DNA from: Nocardioides insulae DSM 17944 | GTDB taxonomy: Bacteria; Actinomycetota; Actinomycetes; Propionibacteriales; Nocardioidaceae | Reading direction: 5' to 3' | Assembly: GCF_000422825.1 (NCBI RefSeq) | Contig: NZ_KE383928.1 | Coordinates: 62,001-126,000, forward strand | Length of the DNA: 64,000 bases | Part shown: piece after piece, positions 25,128 to 33,488 of the stretch | How positions within the stretch are numbered: the first letter of the stretch is position 1 | Layout: each line of letters opens with the position of its first letter | Notes under the pieces: generated by a model | Told to the model about the DNA's origin: nothing | Database searches by the model: none | Seen by the model: only the letters and a program-made list of their open reading frames with translations | Position numbers and translations under genes: made by a program

Positions 25128-26369
25128 ATGGCCGTCGATCGCACCAACCCCGACCCGCGAGTCCTGCTCTACCCGCGGATCCGCAAGTCGCCGTTCTTCC
25201 ACGCATCGAGGCGGCACGGCGTGGCTCAGTACAGCGTCTACAACCACACCTACCACCCACGCCACTACGGCGATCCGATCGCGGAGTACTGGGCGCTGCT
25301 CACCGGCGTCACGCTGTGGGACGTCGGCGTCGAGCGTCAGGTGGAGATCACCGGGCCGGACGCCTTCGACTTCACCAACCTGCTGGTGACCCGTGACCTC
25401 ACCAGGTGCGAGGTCGGCCAGTGCAAGTACGTCTTCCTCACCGACGAGGCCGGTGGCATCCTCAACGACCCGGTGCTGCTGCGGCTGGCGGACGATCACT
25501 TCTGGCTCTCCCTCGCGGACAGCGACATCCTGCTGTGGGCCCGCGGGGTGGCGTACGGGCTCGGCTACGACGTCGAGATCCGGGAGGCGGACGTCGGACC
25601 GGTGCAGGTGCAGGGGCCGCACTCGGCCGCCGTGATGCGTGAACTGTTCGGCCCGAGCGTCCTCGACATCGGCTACTACCGCCTGGGTGAGTACGACCTG
25701 GACGGCATGCCGGTGGTGGTCTCCCGCACCGGGTACACCGGGGAGGTCGGCTTCGAGGTCTACGTGCGCGAAGCCAGCCGCCACGGGGTCGCGGTGTGGG
25801 ACCGCATCTGGGAGGCCGGGCGGCCCTTCGGCCTCCAGGTGATCGGCCCCTGCCACATCCGCCGGATCGAGGCCGGCATCCTGGCGCACGGCTGCGACAT
25901 CACCTACGACACCAACCCGTTCGAGGTCGGGATGGGCTACGACTGGATGGTCAGCCTCGAGCAGGAGGCCGACTTCATCGGCAGGTCCGCGCTCACCAGG
26001 ATCAAGGCCGAAGGGGTACGCCGCCGCCTGGCCGGCGTGGAGATCGCCGGCGAGCGGCTGGGCACCTTCAACGACGGGTCGATGATCGAGGCGTTCCCGG
26101 TGCATCACCGCGGTGGTGTGGTCGGCGAGGTCACCTCGGCGTGCTGGTCGCCGCGGCTGGAGCGGAACATCGGCTACGCCATGCTCCCGGTCGAGCTCGG
26201 CGAGCTGGGCACCGAGGTCGTGGTCGAGACACCGTCCGGCCGGGTCGGCGCGGTCGTCGTACCCAAGCCGTTCGTCGACCCGACCAAGGAGCTGCCCAAG
26301 CAGGTGCTGCTCCCCGACGCCCGCTCGGCGGAGGCCGCCTCCGATGCGATCCCGCAGTCGACCCTCTGA
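25128..26369 (+). CDS. DmdA-like tetrahydrofolate-dependent demethylase (GcvT family)
   Basis: 413 residues of the aminomethyltransferase fold. WDVGVERQVEITGPDAF, RDLTRCEVGQCKYVF, NDPVLLRLADDHFWLSLADS and VQVQGPHSAAVM follow the pattern of DMSP demethylase DmdA closely (which has WDVAAERQVEI and a similar SIADSD step). Such enzymes move a methyl group from a sulfonium, quaternary ammonium or aryl ether onto THF, giving 5-methyl-THF. The substrate cannot be told. It starts an operon with a MetF-like and an Fhs gene, which would oxidise 5-methyl-THF and recover formate. That layout resembles ligM-metF-ligH of lignin-degrading Sphingobium. The ATG at 25128 follows GGGAGG. Confidence 0.82.
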   Translation: MAVDRTNPDPRVLLYPRIRKSPFFHASRRHGVAQYSVYNHTYHPRHYGDPIAEYWALLTGVTLWDVGVERQVEITGPDAFDFTNLLVTRDLTRCEVGQCKYVFLTDEAGGILNDPVLLRLADDHFWLSLADSDILLWARGVAYGLGYDVEIREADVGPVQVQGPHSAAVMRELFGPSVLDIGYYRLGEYDLDGMPVVVSRTGYTGEVGFEVYVREASRHGVAVWDRIWEAGRPFGLQVIGPCHIRRIEAGILAHGCDITYDTNPFEVGMGYDWMVSLEQEADFIGRSALTRIKAEGVRRRLAGVEIAGERLGTFNDGSMIEAFPVHHRGGVVGEVTSACWSPRLERNIGYAMLPVELGELGTEVVVETPSGRVGAVVVPKPFVDPTKELPKQVLLPDARSAEAASDAIPQSTL

Positions 26370-27216
26370 CGCCGCCGCACGGCAGCAGTTGCGCGAGTGG
26401 CTCGCCCGACCGCGCTACGAGGTGCTGCCCGTCGCCGGGGTGGTCGAGGAGATCGCGGCCGAGGTGAGGGCCCCGGCCACGATCACCGTCACGGTGACCG
26501 CCGCCCGCGGACTCGGAGCGACCCTCGCCTGCGCCGAGCAGGTGACCGCGCTCGGGCATCGGGCGATCCCGCACCTTGCGGCCCGGCACCTCCACGACGA
26601 GGTCGAGGTCGCGGAGGTGGCCGACCGGCTCGTCGGCAGCGGGATCGAGGAGGTCTTCGTGGTCGGTGGAGACCTGGCCCGCCCGGCAGGGGAGTACGCC
26701 GGCGCCGCGGACCTGCTCGAGGTCCTGACCCGGGTCGCCCCCCGGCTGCGCGTCGGCGTCGCCGGCTACCCCGAGTCCCATCCCCGGATCCCGGACGAGG
26801 CGACCGCCCAGGCGTTGTGGGACAAGCGCCGACGGGCCTCCTACGTCGTCACCCAGCTCTGCTTCGACCCGGCGGCGGTGACGGATTGGGCCGCCCGGGT
26901 CCGTCGCCGCGGGATCGACCTGCCGGTGCTGGTGGGCGTGCCGGGAGCGGTCTCGACCGGACGCCTGTTGCGGGTCGGGCTGCGGATCGGCGTCGGGACC
27001 TCGCTGCGCTTCCTGGAGGATCACTCCGGCCTGCTGCGCCTGGCCAAGCCGGGCGCCTACGATCCCGAGGGGCTGCTGGCCGCGCTCGCCGGGTCGGCCG
27101 CCGCGGCCGATCCGGTCGAGCGGGTGGCCGGCGTACACCTCTACACGTTCAACGCCGTCGCGGACACCGAGCGATGGCGGCGGGACCTGCTCGACCGGCT
27201 GGAGGAGGCGGCATGA
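26344..27216 (+). CDS. MetF-like methylenetetrahydrofolate reductase
   Basis: 290 residues. The TIM-barrel pattern is visible: ITVTVTAARGLGATL, AIPHLAARHL, EVFVVGGDLARPAGEY, VGVAGYPESHPRI, and YVVTQLCFDPAAVTDWAARV. These are the strands that bind FAD and folate in MetF. The usual N-terminal S-F-E-F-F-P segment with the catalytic Glu is not evident, so the protein is a divergent paralogue, probably run in the oxidative direction (5-methyl-THF to methylene-THF) during demethylation rather than for methionine synthesis. The start overlaps the DmdA-like stop by 26 bases and the stop overlaps the Fhs start (ATGA), showing tight translational coupling. Confidence 0.78.
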   Translation: MRSRSRPSDAAARQQLREWLARPRYEVLPVAGVVEEIAAEVRAPATITVTVTAARGLGATLACAEQVTALGHRAIPHLAARHLHDEVEVAEVADRLVGSGIEEVFVVGGDLARPAGEYAGAADLLEVLTRVAPRLRVGVAGYPESHPRIPDEATAQALWDKRRRASYVVTQLCFDPAAVTDWAARVRRRGIDLPVLVGVPGAVSTGRLLRVGLRIGVGTSLRFLEDHSGLLRLAKPGAYDPEGLLAALAGSAAAADPVERVAGVHLYTFNAVADTERWRRDLLDRLEEAA

Positions 27217-28934
27217 CCGCGCTCTCCGACCCGCGCGGGGCCGCTGCGGGCAACCTGGAACTGGCGGCCGCTGCGACCCTGAAGCCGATCGAGGACGTCG
27301 CGGGCGCGATGGGGCTGGGGCCGCACCTGATCGAGCACTACGGCCGCGGCGTCGCGAAGATCGACCTGGCCGCGATCGACGAGCTGGCCGACCGGCCGCG
27401 CGCGAAGTACGTACTGGTCACCGCGGTCACCCCGACGCCGTTCGGAGAGGGCAAGACCACCACCACGGTCGGGCTCGGCCAGGGGCTCAACCGGCTCGGG
27501 CACCGGGCCACGATCTCGGTCCGCCAGCCGTCGATGGGGCCCGCCCTCGGGATCAAGGGCGGCGGCGCCGGCGGTGGGCAGAGCCAGGTCGTACCGATGG
27601 AACGGATGAACCTGCACCTCACCGGCGACCTGCATGCCGTGGGCGCCGCGCACAACCAGCTCGCCGCGATGGTCGACAACCACCTCCACCGGGGCAGCCC
27701 GTCGGGGCTCGACCCGGCCGAGGTCGGCTGGCGGCGGGTCCTCGACGTCAACGACCGCGCTCTGCGCCACATCGTCACGGGGCTCGGGGCGCGCACCGAC
27801 GGACCCCTGCGGGAGACCGGGTTCGACATCACTGCCGCCTCCGAGGTGATGGCCACCCTCGCTCTGACCACCTCGCTGCGGGACCTGCGCGCCCGGCTGG
27901 GCCGGATCGTGGTCGGCTACACCGGCGACGGAGAACCGGTCACGGCCGAGGCCCTGCACGCGGCGGGAGCGATGACCGTGCTGCTGCGCGAGGCGCTGAA
28001 GCCGAACCTGCTCCAGACCATGGAGAACACCCCCGCCCTGGTGCACTGCGGCCCGTTCGGCAACATCGCCACCGGTAACTCCTCGGTCGTGGCGGACCTG
28101 ATCGGGATCCGCAGCGGCGACTACCTGGTCACCGAGGCCGGCTTCGCCGCCGACATGGGTGCCGAACGGTTCTTCAATCTCAAGTGCCGTGCGTCCGGCC
28201 TGGTGCCCGACGCCGCGGTGGTCGTCGCGACGGTGCGCGCACTCAAGGCGCACTCCGGCCGACACCGGCTGGTCGCCGGGCGTCCGCTCCCGCCCGAGCT
28301 GCTCGAGGAGTGCCCGGACGACGTCCATGCCGGCGCGGTCAACCTGCACGCCCAGCTCGCCGTCCTCAGGCGGCACGGAGTGACCCCGGTGGTGGCGATC
28401 AACGCCTTCCCCGCCGACCACCCCAGCGAACTCGCTGCCGTGCGTGAGATCGCCGAGGCGGCCGGCGTACGCTCCGCCGTCTCGACGCACTTCGTCCACG
28501 GCGGCGCCGGGGCCCTCGAACTCGCCGAGGCGGTCGCCGAGGCGGCCGCGGAATCCAGCGAGTTCACCTTCCTGTACCCGTCGGGGGCGACCCTGCGGGA
28601 CAAGATCGCGGCCATCGCCACCGAGGTGTACGGCGCCGACGGTGTCGACTACGCCCCGGCCGCCGCACGCGCCCTCGAATCCCACCAGGTCCACGGATAC
28701 GGCGACCTCGGCGTCTGCGTCGCCAAGACCCACCTGTCCGTCTCGGCGGACCCCGCCCGGAAGGGCGCGCCGACCGGCTGGCGCCTCCCGGTGCGCGAGG
28801 TCCGCCTCGCCGCCGGGGCGGGCTTCGTCTACCCCATCTGCGGCGACATCACCACCATGCCCGGCCTCGGCTCCACCCCCGCCGCCGAGGCCATCGACAT
28901 CGACGACCACGGTCGCACCATCGGCCTCTTCTGA
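27213..28934 (+). CDS. fhs: Formate-tetrahydrofolate ligase
   Basis: 573 residues, near the usual 555-560. The N-terminal P-loop segment TPTPFGEGKTTTTVGLGQ (about residues 73-90), the RQPSMGPALGIKGGGAGGG loop, the GFAADMGAERFFNLKCR segment and the PGLGSTPAAEAIDID end are diagnostic. The enzyme joins formate to THF with ATP, and in reverse recovers ATP from 10-formyl-THF. Placed after a folate-dependent demethylase and a MetF-like gene, it most likely serves to drain methyl-derived one-carbon units to formate and return free THF. It overlaps the MetF-like gene by four bases. A 413-base repeat-filled gap follows. Confidence 0.93.
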   Translation: MTALSDPRGAAAGNLELAAAATLKPIEDVAGAMGLGPHLIEHYGRGVAKIDLAAIDELADRPRAKYVLVTAVTPTPFGEGKTTTTVGLGQGLNRLGHRATISVRQPSMGPALGIKGGGAGGGQSQVVPMERMNLHLTGDLHAVGAAHNQLAAMVDNHLHRGSPSGLDPAEVGWRRVLDVNDRALRHIVTGLGARTDGPLRETGFDITAASEVMATLALTTSLRDLRARLGRIVVGYTGDGEPVTAEALHAAGAMTVLLREALKPNLLQTMENTPALVHCGPFGNIATGNSSVVADLIGIRSGDYLVTEAGFAADMGAERFFNLKCRASGLVPDAAVVVATVRALKAHSGRHRLVAGRPLPPELLEECPDDVHAGAVNLHAQLAVLRRHGVTPVVAINAFPADHPSELAAVREIAEAAGVRSAVSTHFVHGGAGALELAEAVAEAAAESSEFTFLYPSGATLRDKIAAIATEVYGADGVDYAPAAARALESHQVHGYGDLGVCVAKTHLSVSADPARKGAPTGWRLPVREVRLAAGAGFVYPICGDITTMPGLGSTPAAEAIDIDDHGRTIGLF

Positions 28935-28950
28935 CCCCTCGACGTGCCCC

Positions 28951-29060
28951 CCCCGGACGGTTGAATCGGTCCTCCCGGACGGTTCAGTGGGTCCTCCCGG
29001 ATCGTTGAGTGGGTCCTCCCGGACGGTTGAGTGGGTCCTCCCGGATGGTTGAGTCGGGCC
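28951..29060 (-). repeat. 22-bp tandem repeat array A, left arm (five units)
   Basis: Five units of 22 bases start at 28951, 28973, 28995, 29017 and 29039, with a decayed sixth to 29082. Read on the minus strand, each unit is a five-base arm (CGTCC), a GGGA loop, a second arm (GGACC) and an eight-base spacer (CACTCAAC). The right arm at 29119 holds the same unit in the opposite direction. Together they fill most of the 413-base gap (28935-29347) between fhs and mtr, which has no convincing gene: frames running through it repeat every 66 bases as an artefact of the 22-base period. Confidence 0.9.
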
Positions 29061-29118
29061 TCCCGGACCGCTTGGCTGGCCGCGCCCGGTGGGCCCGGCC
29101 GGGAAGCCACAACTCGAG

Positions 29119-29250
29119 GGTCCACGAGGCTCAACTCGACGGTCCGCGAGGCACGACTCGACGGTCCGCGAGGCACGACTCGACGGTCCACGAGGCCCAA
29201 CTCGACGGTCCACGAGGCCCAACTCGACGGTCCACGAGGCCCAACTCGAC
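29119..29250 (+). repeat. 22-bp tandem repeat array A, right arm (six units)
   Basis: Six exact-length units start at 29119, 29141, 29163, 29185, 29207 and 29229. The pattern is GGTCC, ACGA or GCGA loop, GGCCC or similar, then AACTCGAC. Units 4 to 6 are identical. They are inverted relative to the left arm at 28951 with a 58-base centre, so a transcript could fold into a long imperfect hairpin. The array ends about 100 bases before the mtr start. Function unknown. Confidence 0.92.
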
Positions 29251-29347
29251 GGTCGTGGGAGGGGAGCTGACGGGCGGGGTGAAGGATGGGGCCGGACGCC
29301 GCGGGTGATGGGACGCGCGGTGCCGACGAGCGCCGAGGAGAGACTGG

Positions 29348-30742
29348 ATGAGGCACTTCGACCTGATCGTGGTCGGTACGGGATCGGGCAATTCGATCCT
29401 CGACGAGCGGTTCCGCGATCAGCGGGTGGCGCTGGTGGAGCACGGCACCTTCGGCGGCACCTGTCTCAACGTCGGCTGCATCCCGACCAAGATGCTCGTC
29501 CACACCGCCGATCTCGCCGCCACGCCGGGCCGGGCCGGCCGGTTCGGGGTGGACGAGACGCTGGACGGCGTCCGCTGGCCGGCGATCCGGGACCGGATCT
29601 TCGCCGACCGGATCGACCCCATCGCGCGGAGTGGCCGGGAGTACCGGCTCACCCACCCGGACAACGACGAGGTGACCGTCTACCTGGGGACCGCGGCCTT
29701 CACCGGGCACAAGGAGCTGACCGTCACCCTCAACGACGGTTCGGGCACGGAGACGATCACCGCCGAGCAGATCGTGCTCGCGGCGGGCGGGCGACCGGTG
29801 GTCCCGGACATCGAGGGGCTGGCGGGGGCGGACTTCCACACCAGCGACTCGGTCATGCGGCTCGCGGAGCTGCCGGAGCGGATGATCATCCTGGGCAGCG
29901 GGTTCGTGGCCGCGGAGTTCGCCCACGTGTTCAGCGCGCTCGGCGTCCGGGTCACCATGGTCGCGCGCTCGGGCGGCGTACTGCGCCACGAGGACGAGGA
30001 CATCTCGGCGCGATTCACCCAGTTGGCGGCGCAGCGCTGGGAGGTGCGGCTGCACACCCAGGCGCTCCGGGTCGAGCAGAGCGGGGGCCTCACCCGCCTG
30101 GACGTGGTGGGGCCGGACGGCGCGGAGACCATCGAGGGCGAGGTGCTGTTGGTGGCGACCGGTCGCCGGCCGAACACCGACCGGTTGAACGTCGCAGCCA
30201 CCGACCTGGCGGTCACCGCCGACGGCCATCTGGTGGTCGACGAGCACCAACGCACCACCGTTCCCGGGATCTGGGCGCTCGGCGACATCAGTTCACCGTG
30301 GGCGCTCAAGCACGTCGCCAACCACGAGCAGCGCGTGGTCCAGCACAACCTGCTACATCCCACCGACCTCGTGGCCAGCGACCACCGGTTCGTGCCGCAC
30401 GCGGTCTTCAGCTCCCCGCAGATCGCGGCGGTGGGGCTCACCGAGGCGCAGGCGATCGATCAGGGGCTCGACGTCACCGTCGCCCTCCAGCAGTACGCCG
30501 ACATCGCCTACGGCTGGGCGATGGAGGAGGAGACCGGCTTCGCCAAGTTGATCGCCGACCGCGGCACCGGCCGGCTGGTGGGGGCGCACATCATCGGACC
30601 GCAGGCCCCGACCCTGATCCAGCCGCTCATCCAGGCGATGAGCTTCGACATGGACGTGCGCACCCTGGCCCGCGGTCAGTACTGGATCCACCCGTCGATG
30701 CCCGAACTCGTCGAGAACGCGCTGCTCAAGCTCGAGTTGTGA
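29348..30742 (+). CDS. mtr: Mycothione reductase
   Basis: 464 residues of the pyridine-nucleotide disulfide oxidoreductase family. FDLIVVGTGSGNSILDER at the N-terminus is the mycothione reductase signature. The redox-active pair is Cys 39 and Cys 44 in GGTCLNVGC, the NADPH loop is GSGFVAAEFAHVF near 182, and the C-terminal YWIHPSMPELVENAL holds the catalytic His-Glu. It reduces mycothiol disulfide with NADPH, keeping the main actinobacterial thiol reduced. This links with the mycothiol-nitroreductase-like protein at 16960. The ATG at 29348 follows GAGGAGAG. A hairpin just after the stop may end transcription. Confidence 0.93.
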   Translation: MRHFDLIVVGTGSGNSILDERFRDQRVALVEHGTFGGTCLNVGCIPTKMLVHTADLAATPGRAGRFGVDETLDGVRWPAIRDRIFADRIDPIARSGREYRLTHPDNDEVTVYLGTAAFTGHKELTVTLNDGSGTETITAEQIVLAAGGRPVVPDIEGLAGADFHTSDSVMRLAELPERMIILGSGFVAAEFAHVFSALGVRVTMVARSGGVLRHEDEDISARFTQLAAQRWEVRLHTQALRVEQSGGLTRLDVVGPDGAETIEGEVLLVATGRRPNTDRLNVAATDLAVTADGHLVVDEHQRTTVPGIWALGDISSPWALKHVANHEQRVVQHNLLHPTDLVASDHRFVPHAVFSSPQIAAVGLTEAQAIDQGLDVTVALQQYADIAYGWAMEEETGFAKLIADRGTGRLVGAHIIGPQAPTLIQPLIQAMSFDMDVRTLARGQYWIHPSMPELVENALLKLEL

Positions 30743-30743
30743 G

Positions 30744-30773
30744 TCCCATCGCGGCCCATGGACCGCGCTGGGA
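30744..30773 (+). terminator. Hairpin directly after mtr, possible terminator
   Basis: TCCCA-CGCGG (with one extra T) pairs with CCGCG-TGGGA across an eight-base loop (30755-30762). It starts one base after the mtr stop. There is no U-run, which is common in GC-rich actinobacteria. Confidence 0.5.
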
Positions 30774-30895
30774 CGAGCCACCCATCTTGGGGGTGGTCGT
30801 GCGCTCCCGCGCGGCGTAGTTTCGAAGATTGAAGCCTTCGGGACGGATCACGCGACCGGTGTCGCGCCGGACGCGGCACCAGCGAAGGGGCGACC

Positions 30896-31105
30896 ATGAC
30901 CGCAACCGCCTACATCGTCTGGTTCATCGCCACGGCCATCATGCTGGTCGCGCTGCTGAGCATCGGAATGGCGGGTTCCTCCGGCGTGCTGAGCCGGGCC
31001 GCGCGAGAAGAGCGCAAGCAGGCCCGTCAGATCCGCCGTCGCTCCCGGCCGCTCTCCTCCGGCCGGCGGCACGGGCACGTGCTGACCTGGCACGGGTCGC
31101 ACTGA
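30896..31105 (+). CDS. Small single-pass membrane protein
   Basis: 69 residues. One hydrophobic helix (AYIVWFIATAIMLVALLSIG, residues 5-24) is followed by a basic, Arg-rich tail (REERKQARQIRRRSRPL) on the cytosolic side. No family is recognised. A purine-rich GCGAAGGGGCG lies just upstream of the ATG at 30896. Short orphan membrane proteins of this type are common, and the frame has a clear composition shift from membrane to basic tail that argues for a real gene. Confidence 0.65.
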   Translation: MTATAYIVWFIATAIMLVALLSIGMAGSSGVLSRAAREERKQARQIRRRSRPLSSGRRHGHVLTWHGSH

Positions 31106-31131
31106 CCCATCTCGACGGGCACCGCGCCCAG

Positions 31132-31170
31132 CACCGGCCGAACACCGGCCGAACACCGGCCGAACACCGG
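31132..31170. repeat. 11-bp tandem repeat, 3.5 copies
   Basis: CACCGGCCGAA occurs at 31132, 31143 and 31154, followed by a partial copy. It lies in the 208-base gap before paaK, upstream of the paaK operator. Whether it has a role in paaK regulation is unknown. The period is half that of the 22-bp arrays. Confidence 0.85.
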
Positions 31171-31282
31171 GCTGACGCTCGTCGGCTCGGCGGGCCCCGG
31201 GCACGTCGACGTCGCCCGCCGGTCCGGCCGGGCTTCGGTCGCATGGGCATTGCCGGATCACCTGAACCGCGGCTACGTTACC

Positions 31283-31294
31283 GACCGAACGGTC
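31283..31294. promoter_or_regulatory. Palindrome GACCGAACGGTC before paaK, probable PaaR operator
   Basis: GACCG and CGGTC arms around two bases, ending 19 bases before the paaK start and within a longer half-symmetric ACCGACCGAACGGTCAGG. The same core with AT in the centre lies before paaA at 34642. A TetR regulator gene (39047) closes the cluster, so this is a likely repressor site relieved by phenylacetyl-CoA. Confidence 0.65.
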
Positions 31295-31313
31295 AGGAAA
31301 GGTTGGGTGTGGC

Positions 31314-32621
31314 ATGCGGGACCTCAGTCCGCGCGAGGGCGAGCTCGATCCGATCGAGACGGCGTCGCTCGACGAGCTCAGAGCGCTACAGACCGAGCGG
31401 CTGCGCTGGAGCGTCCGACACGCCTACGAGCACGTCCCGCACTACCGCCGGTCCTTCGATGAGGCCGGGGTGCATCCGGACGACATCGCCGACCTCGCCG
31501 ACCTGGCCACCCTGCCGTTCACCACCAAGGCCGACCTGCGCGAGCACTACCCCTTCGGGATGTTCGCGGTGCCGCGCGAGCAGGTCGCCCGCATCCACGC
31601 CTCCTCCGGTACGACGGGCCGCCCGACCGTCGTCGGCTACACCCGCGAGGACCTCGACGTGTGGGCCACCGTGATGGCCCGCAGCATCCGGGCCTCCGGG
31701 GGCAGGACCGGCGACCTCCTGCACAACGCCTACGGCTACGGCCTGTTCACCGGCGGACTCGGGGCGCATGCAGGGGCGGAGAAGCTGGGGTGCACCGTCG
31801 TCCCCGTCTCCGGTGGGATGACCGAGCGCCAGGTCCAGCTCATCCGCGACTTCGAGCCCGACCTGATCATGGTGACGCCGTCGTACATGCTCGCCATCGT
31901 CGAGGAGATGGAGCGGCAGGGGATCGACCCGAGGGGCACCTCGCTCAAGGTCGGGATCTTCGGTGCCGAGCCCTGGACCAACGACATGCGCCGCGAGATG
32001 GAGGAGCGGCTGGACATGCACGCCGTGGACATCTACGGGCTCTCGGAGGTGATGGGGCCGGGGGTGGCCAACGAGTGCGTGGAGACCAAGGACGGCCTGC
32101 ACGTGTGGGAGGACCACTTCTATCCGGAGGTGATCGACCCCGTGACCGGAGAGGTCCTTCCGGACGGCGAGGAGGGGGAGCTGGTCTTCACCTCGCTGAC
32201 CAAGCAGGCGATGCCGGTCATCCGCTACCGCACGCGTGACCTCACCAGGCTGATGCCGGGCACGGCGCGCACGATGCGTCGGATGGAGAAGATCACCGGG
32301 CGCACCGACGACATGATCATCCTGCGCGGGGTCAACCTGTTCCCCACCCAGATCGAGGAGCTCATCCTCGGCCTGCCGGTCCTCTCGCCGCACTTCCAGT
32401 GCGTGCTCGAGCGCCCGGCGACCCTCGACACTCTCCGCATCACCGTCGAGCGGCGCGACCAGGTGCCGGGGGAGGACGCCGAGGAGGCCGGCGCACGCCT
32501 GCGTCGGCTGATCAAGGACCGCATCGGGGTCAGCGTCCAGGTCGACGTCCTCGCCCCCGCCTCGATCGAGCGATCGGTGGGCAAGATGCGGCGTATCGTC
32601 GACCTGCGACCGAAGCGGTGA
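31314..32621 (+). CDS. paaK: Phenylacetate-CoA ligase
   Basis: 435 residues, the family length. The AMP-binding signature is HASSGTTGRPTVVGYT near residues 97-112. VDIYGLSEVMGPGVANEC near 240 and GRTDDMIILRGVNLFPTQIE near 330 are further PaaK hallmarks. It activates phenylacetate to phenylacetyl-CoA with ATP, the first step of the aerobic phenylacetate pathway, in the cytosol. The ATG at 31314 follows GGAAAGG at a workable distance. A palindromic operator lies 20 bases upstream of the start. The paaG-like gene follows 25 bases after the stop, so the two form one unit separate from paaABCDE. Confidence 0.94.
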   Translation: MRDLSPREGELDPIETASLDELRALQTERLRWSVRHAYEHVPHYRRSFDEAGVHPDDIADLADLATLPFTTKADLREHYPFGMFAVPREQVARIHASSGTTGRPTVVGYTREDLDVWATVMARSIRASGGRTGDLLHNAYGYGLFTGGLGAHAGAEKLGCTVVPVSGGMTERQVQLIRDFEPDLIMVTPSYMLAIVEEMERQGIDPRGTSLKVGIFGAEPWTNDMRREMEERLDMHAVDIYGLSEVMGPGVANECVETKDGLHVWEDHFYPEVIDPVTGEVLPDGEEGELVFTSLTKQAMPVIRYRTRDLTRLMPGTARTMRRMEKITGRTDDMIILRGVNLFPTQIEELILGLPVLSPHFQCVLERPATLDTLRITVERRDQVPGEDAEEAGARLRRLIKDRIGVSVQVDVLAPASIERSVGKMRRIVDLRPKR

Positions 32622-32646
32622 GACGCGGATGCCCGAGGGGGAGCCG

Positions 32647-33459
32647 ATGAACCAGGTGGGGACGGACCAGGCGGGGCCGGTGCTCCTCGAGCGCCGCGGA
32701 GCGGTGGCCGAGGTGACGCTGAACCGGCCCGATCAGCACAACGCGCTCGACGTCGCGCTCAAGGAGCGATTGGTCGACGTCCTCGCCGACCTCGCCGACG
32801 ATGTCTCGGTGCGGGCGGTGGTGCTCACCGGAGCGGGGCGCTCCTTCTGCGTCGGTCAGGATCTGGGCGAACACGCCCACCTGCTCCACTCCGATCCTGC
32901 CACCGCCTTCGGCACGGTCGGGGCGCACTACTCGCCGATCGTCTCCGCGCTGGCCACCATGCCCAAACCGGTGATCGCCGCGGTCAACGGCACCTGCGTC
33001 GGCGCCGGTCTCGGCTTCGCGCTCGCGTGTGACCTGCGGGTCTTCGCCGAGGGCGGCAAGCTCGGTACGGCGTTCAGCGGGATCGGCCTCACCGCCGACT
33101 CCGGGCTCTCCGCGACCCTGGTCCAGGCGGTCGGGCGGGCGCGCGCCGCCGAACTCCTGCTGCTCGGGCCGATGTTCTCCACCGAGGACGCCGTCGCCTG
33201 GGGGGTCGCCGGTCGGATCGTGTCGCCCGACGAGGTCCTCGGCACCGCCCGCGAGCTCGCCGACCGCCTCGCCGCCGGCCCGACCCTGGCCTACGCCGAG
33301 AGCAAGGCCCTGCTCGCCGAGGCGGCCGCCGGTGCCGACCTGGAGAGCGTGCTGGCCGCCGAGGGCGCCGCTCAGGCCCGACTCGGCCTCACCGCCGACC
33401 ACCAGGGCGCCGTCCGGTCGTTCCTGGCCAAGGAGAGGCCCAGCTTCACCGGCGAATGA
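32647..33459 (+). CDS. paaG: Enoyl-CoA hydratase/isomerase, PaaG-like
   Basis: 270 residues of the crotonase fold. The oxyanion-hole segments are GAGRSFCVGQDLGEH and AVNGTCVGAGLGFALACD, and ADSGLSATL holds the Asp used by PaaG to isomerise ring-1,2-epoxyphenylacetyl-CoA to the oxepin. Sitting directly after paaK makes the PaaG role more likely than a general beta-oxidation hydratase. The ATG at 32647 is preceded by GAGGGGGAGCC. An in-frame ATG at 32629 has a weak site. PaaF, PaaH, PaaJ and PaaZ are not in the window and must be encoded elsewhere. Confidence 0.85.
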   Translation: MNQVGTDQAGPVLLERRGAVAEVTLNRPDQHNALDVALKERLVDVLADLADDVSVRAVVLTGAGRSFCVGQDLGEHAHLLHSDPATAFGTVGAHYSPIVSALATMPKPVIAAVNGTCVGAGLGFALACDLRVFAEGGKLGTAFSGIGLTADSGLSATLVQAVGRARAAELLLLGPMFSTEDAVAWGVAGRIVSPDEVLGTARELADRLAAGPTLAYAESKALLAEAAAGADLESVLAAEGAAQARLGLTADHQGAVRSFLAKERPSFTGE

Positions 33460-33488
33460 GGGGCGTGCTCACCGCCCCGCCGGGTCGG

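Noticed and set aside
29119..29250. CRISPR array
   Set aside because: Units are 22 bases directly abutting with no unique spacers, and no cas genes are in the window.
28935..29347. Coding frames with repeated Ser-Thr-Val-His-Glu-type peptides over the repeat region
   Set aside because: The 22-base unit is not a multiple of three, so the peptides repeat every 66 bases in all frames as an artefact of the DNA repeat.
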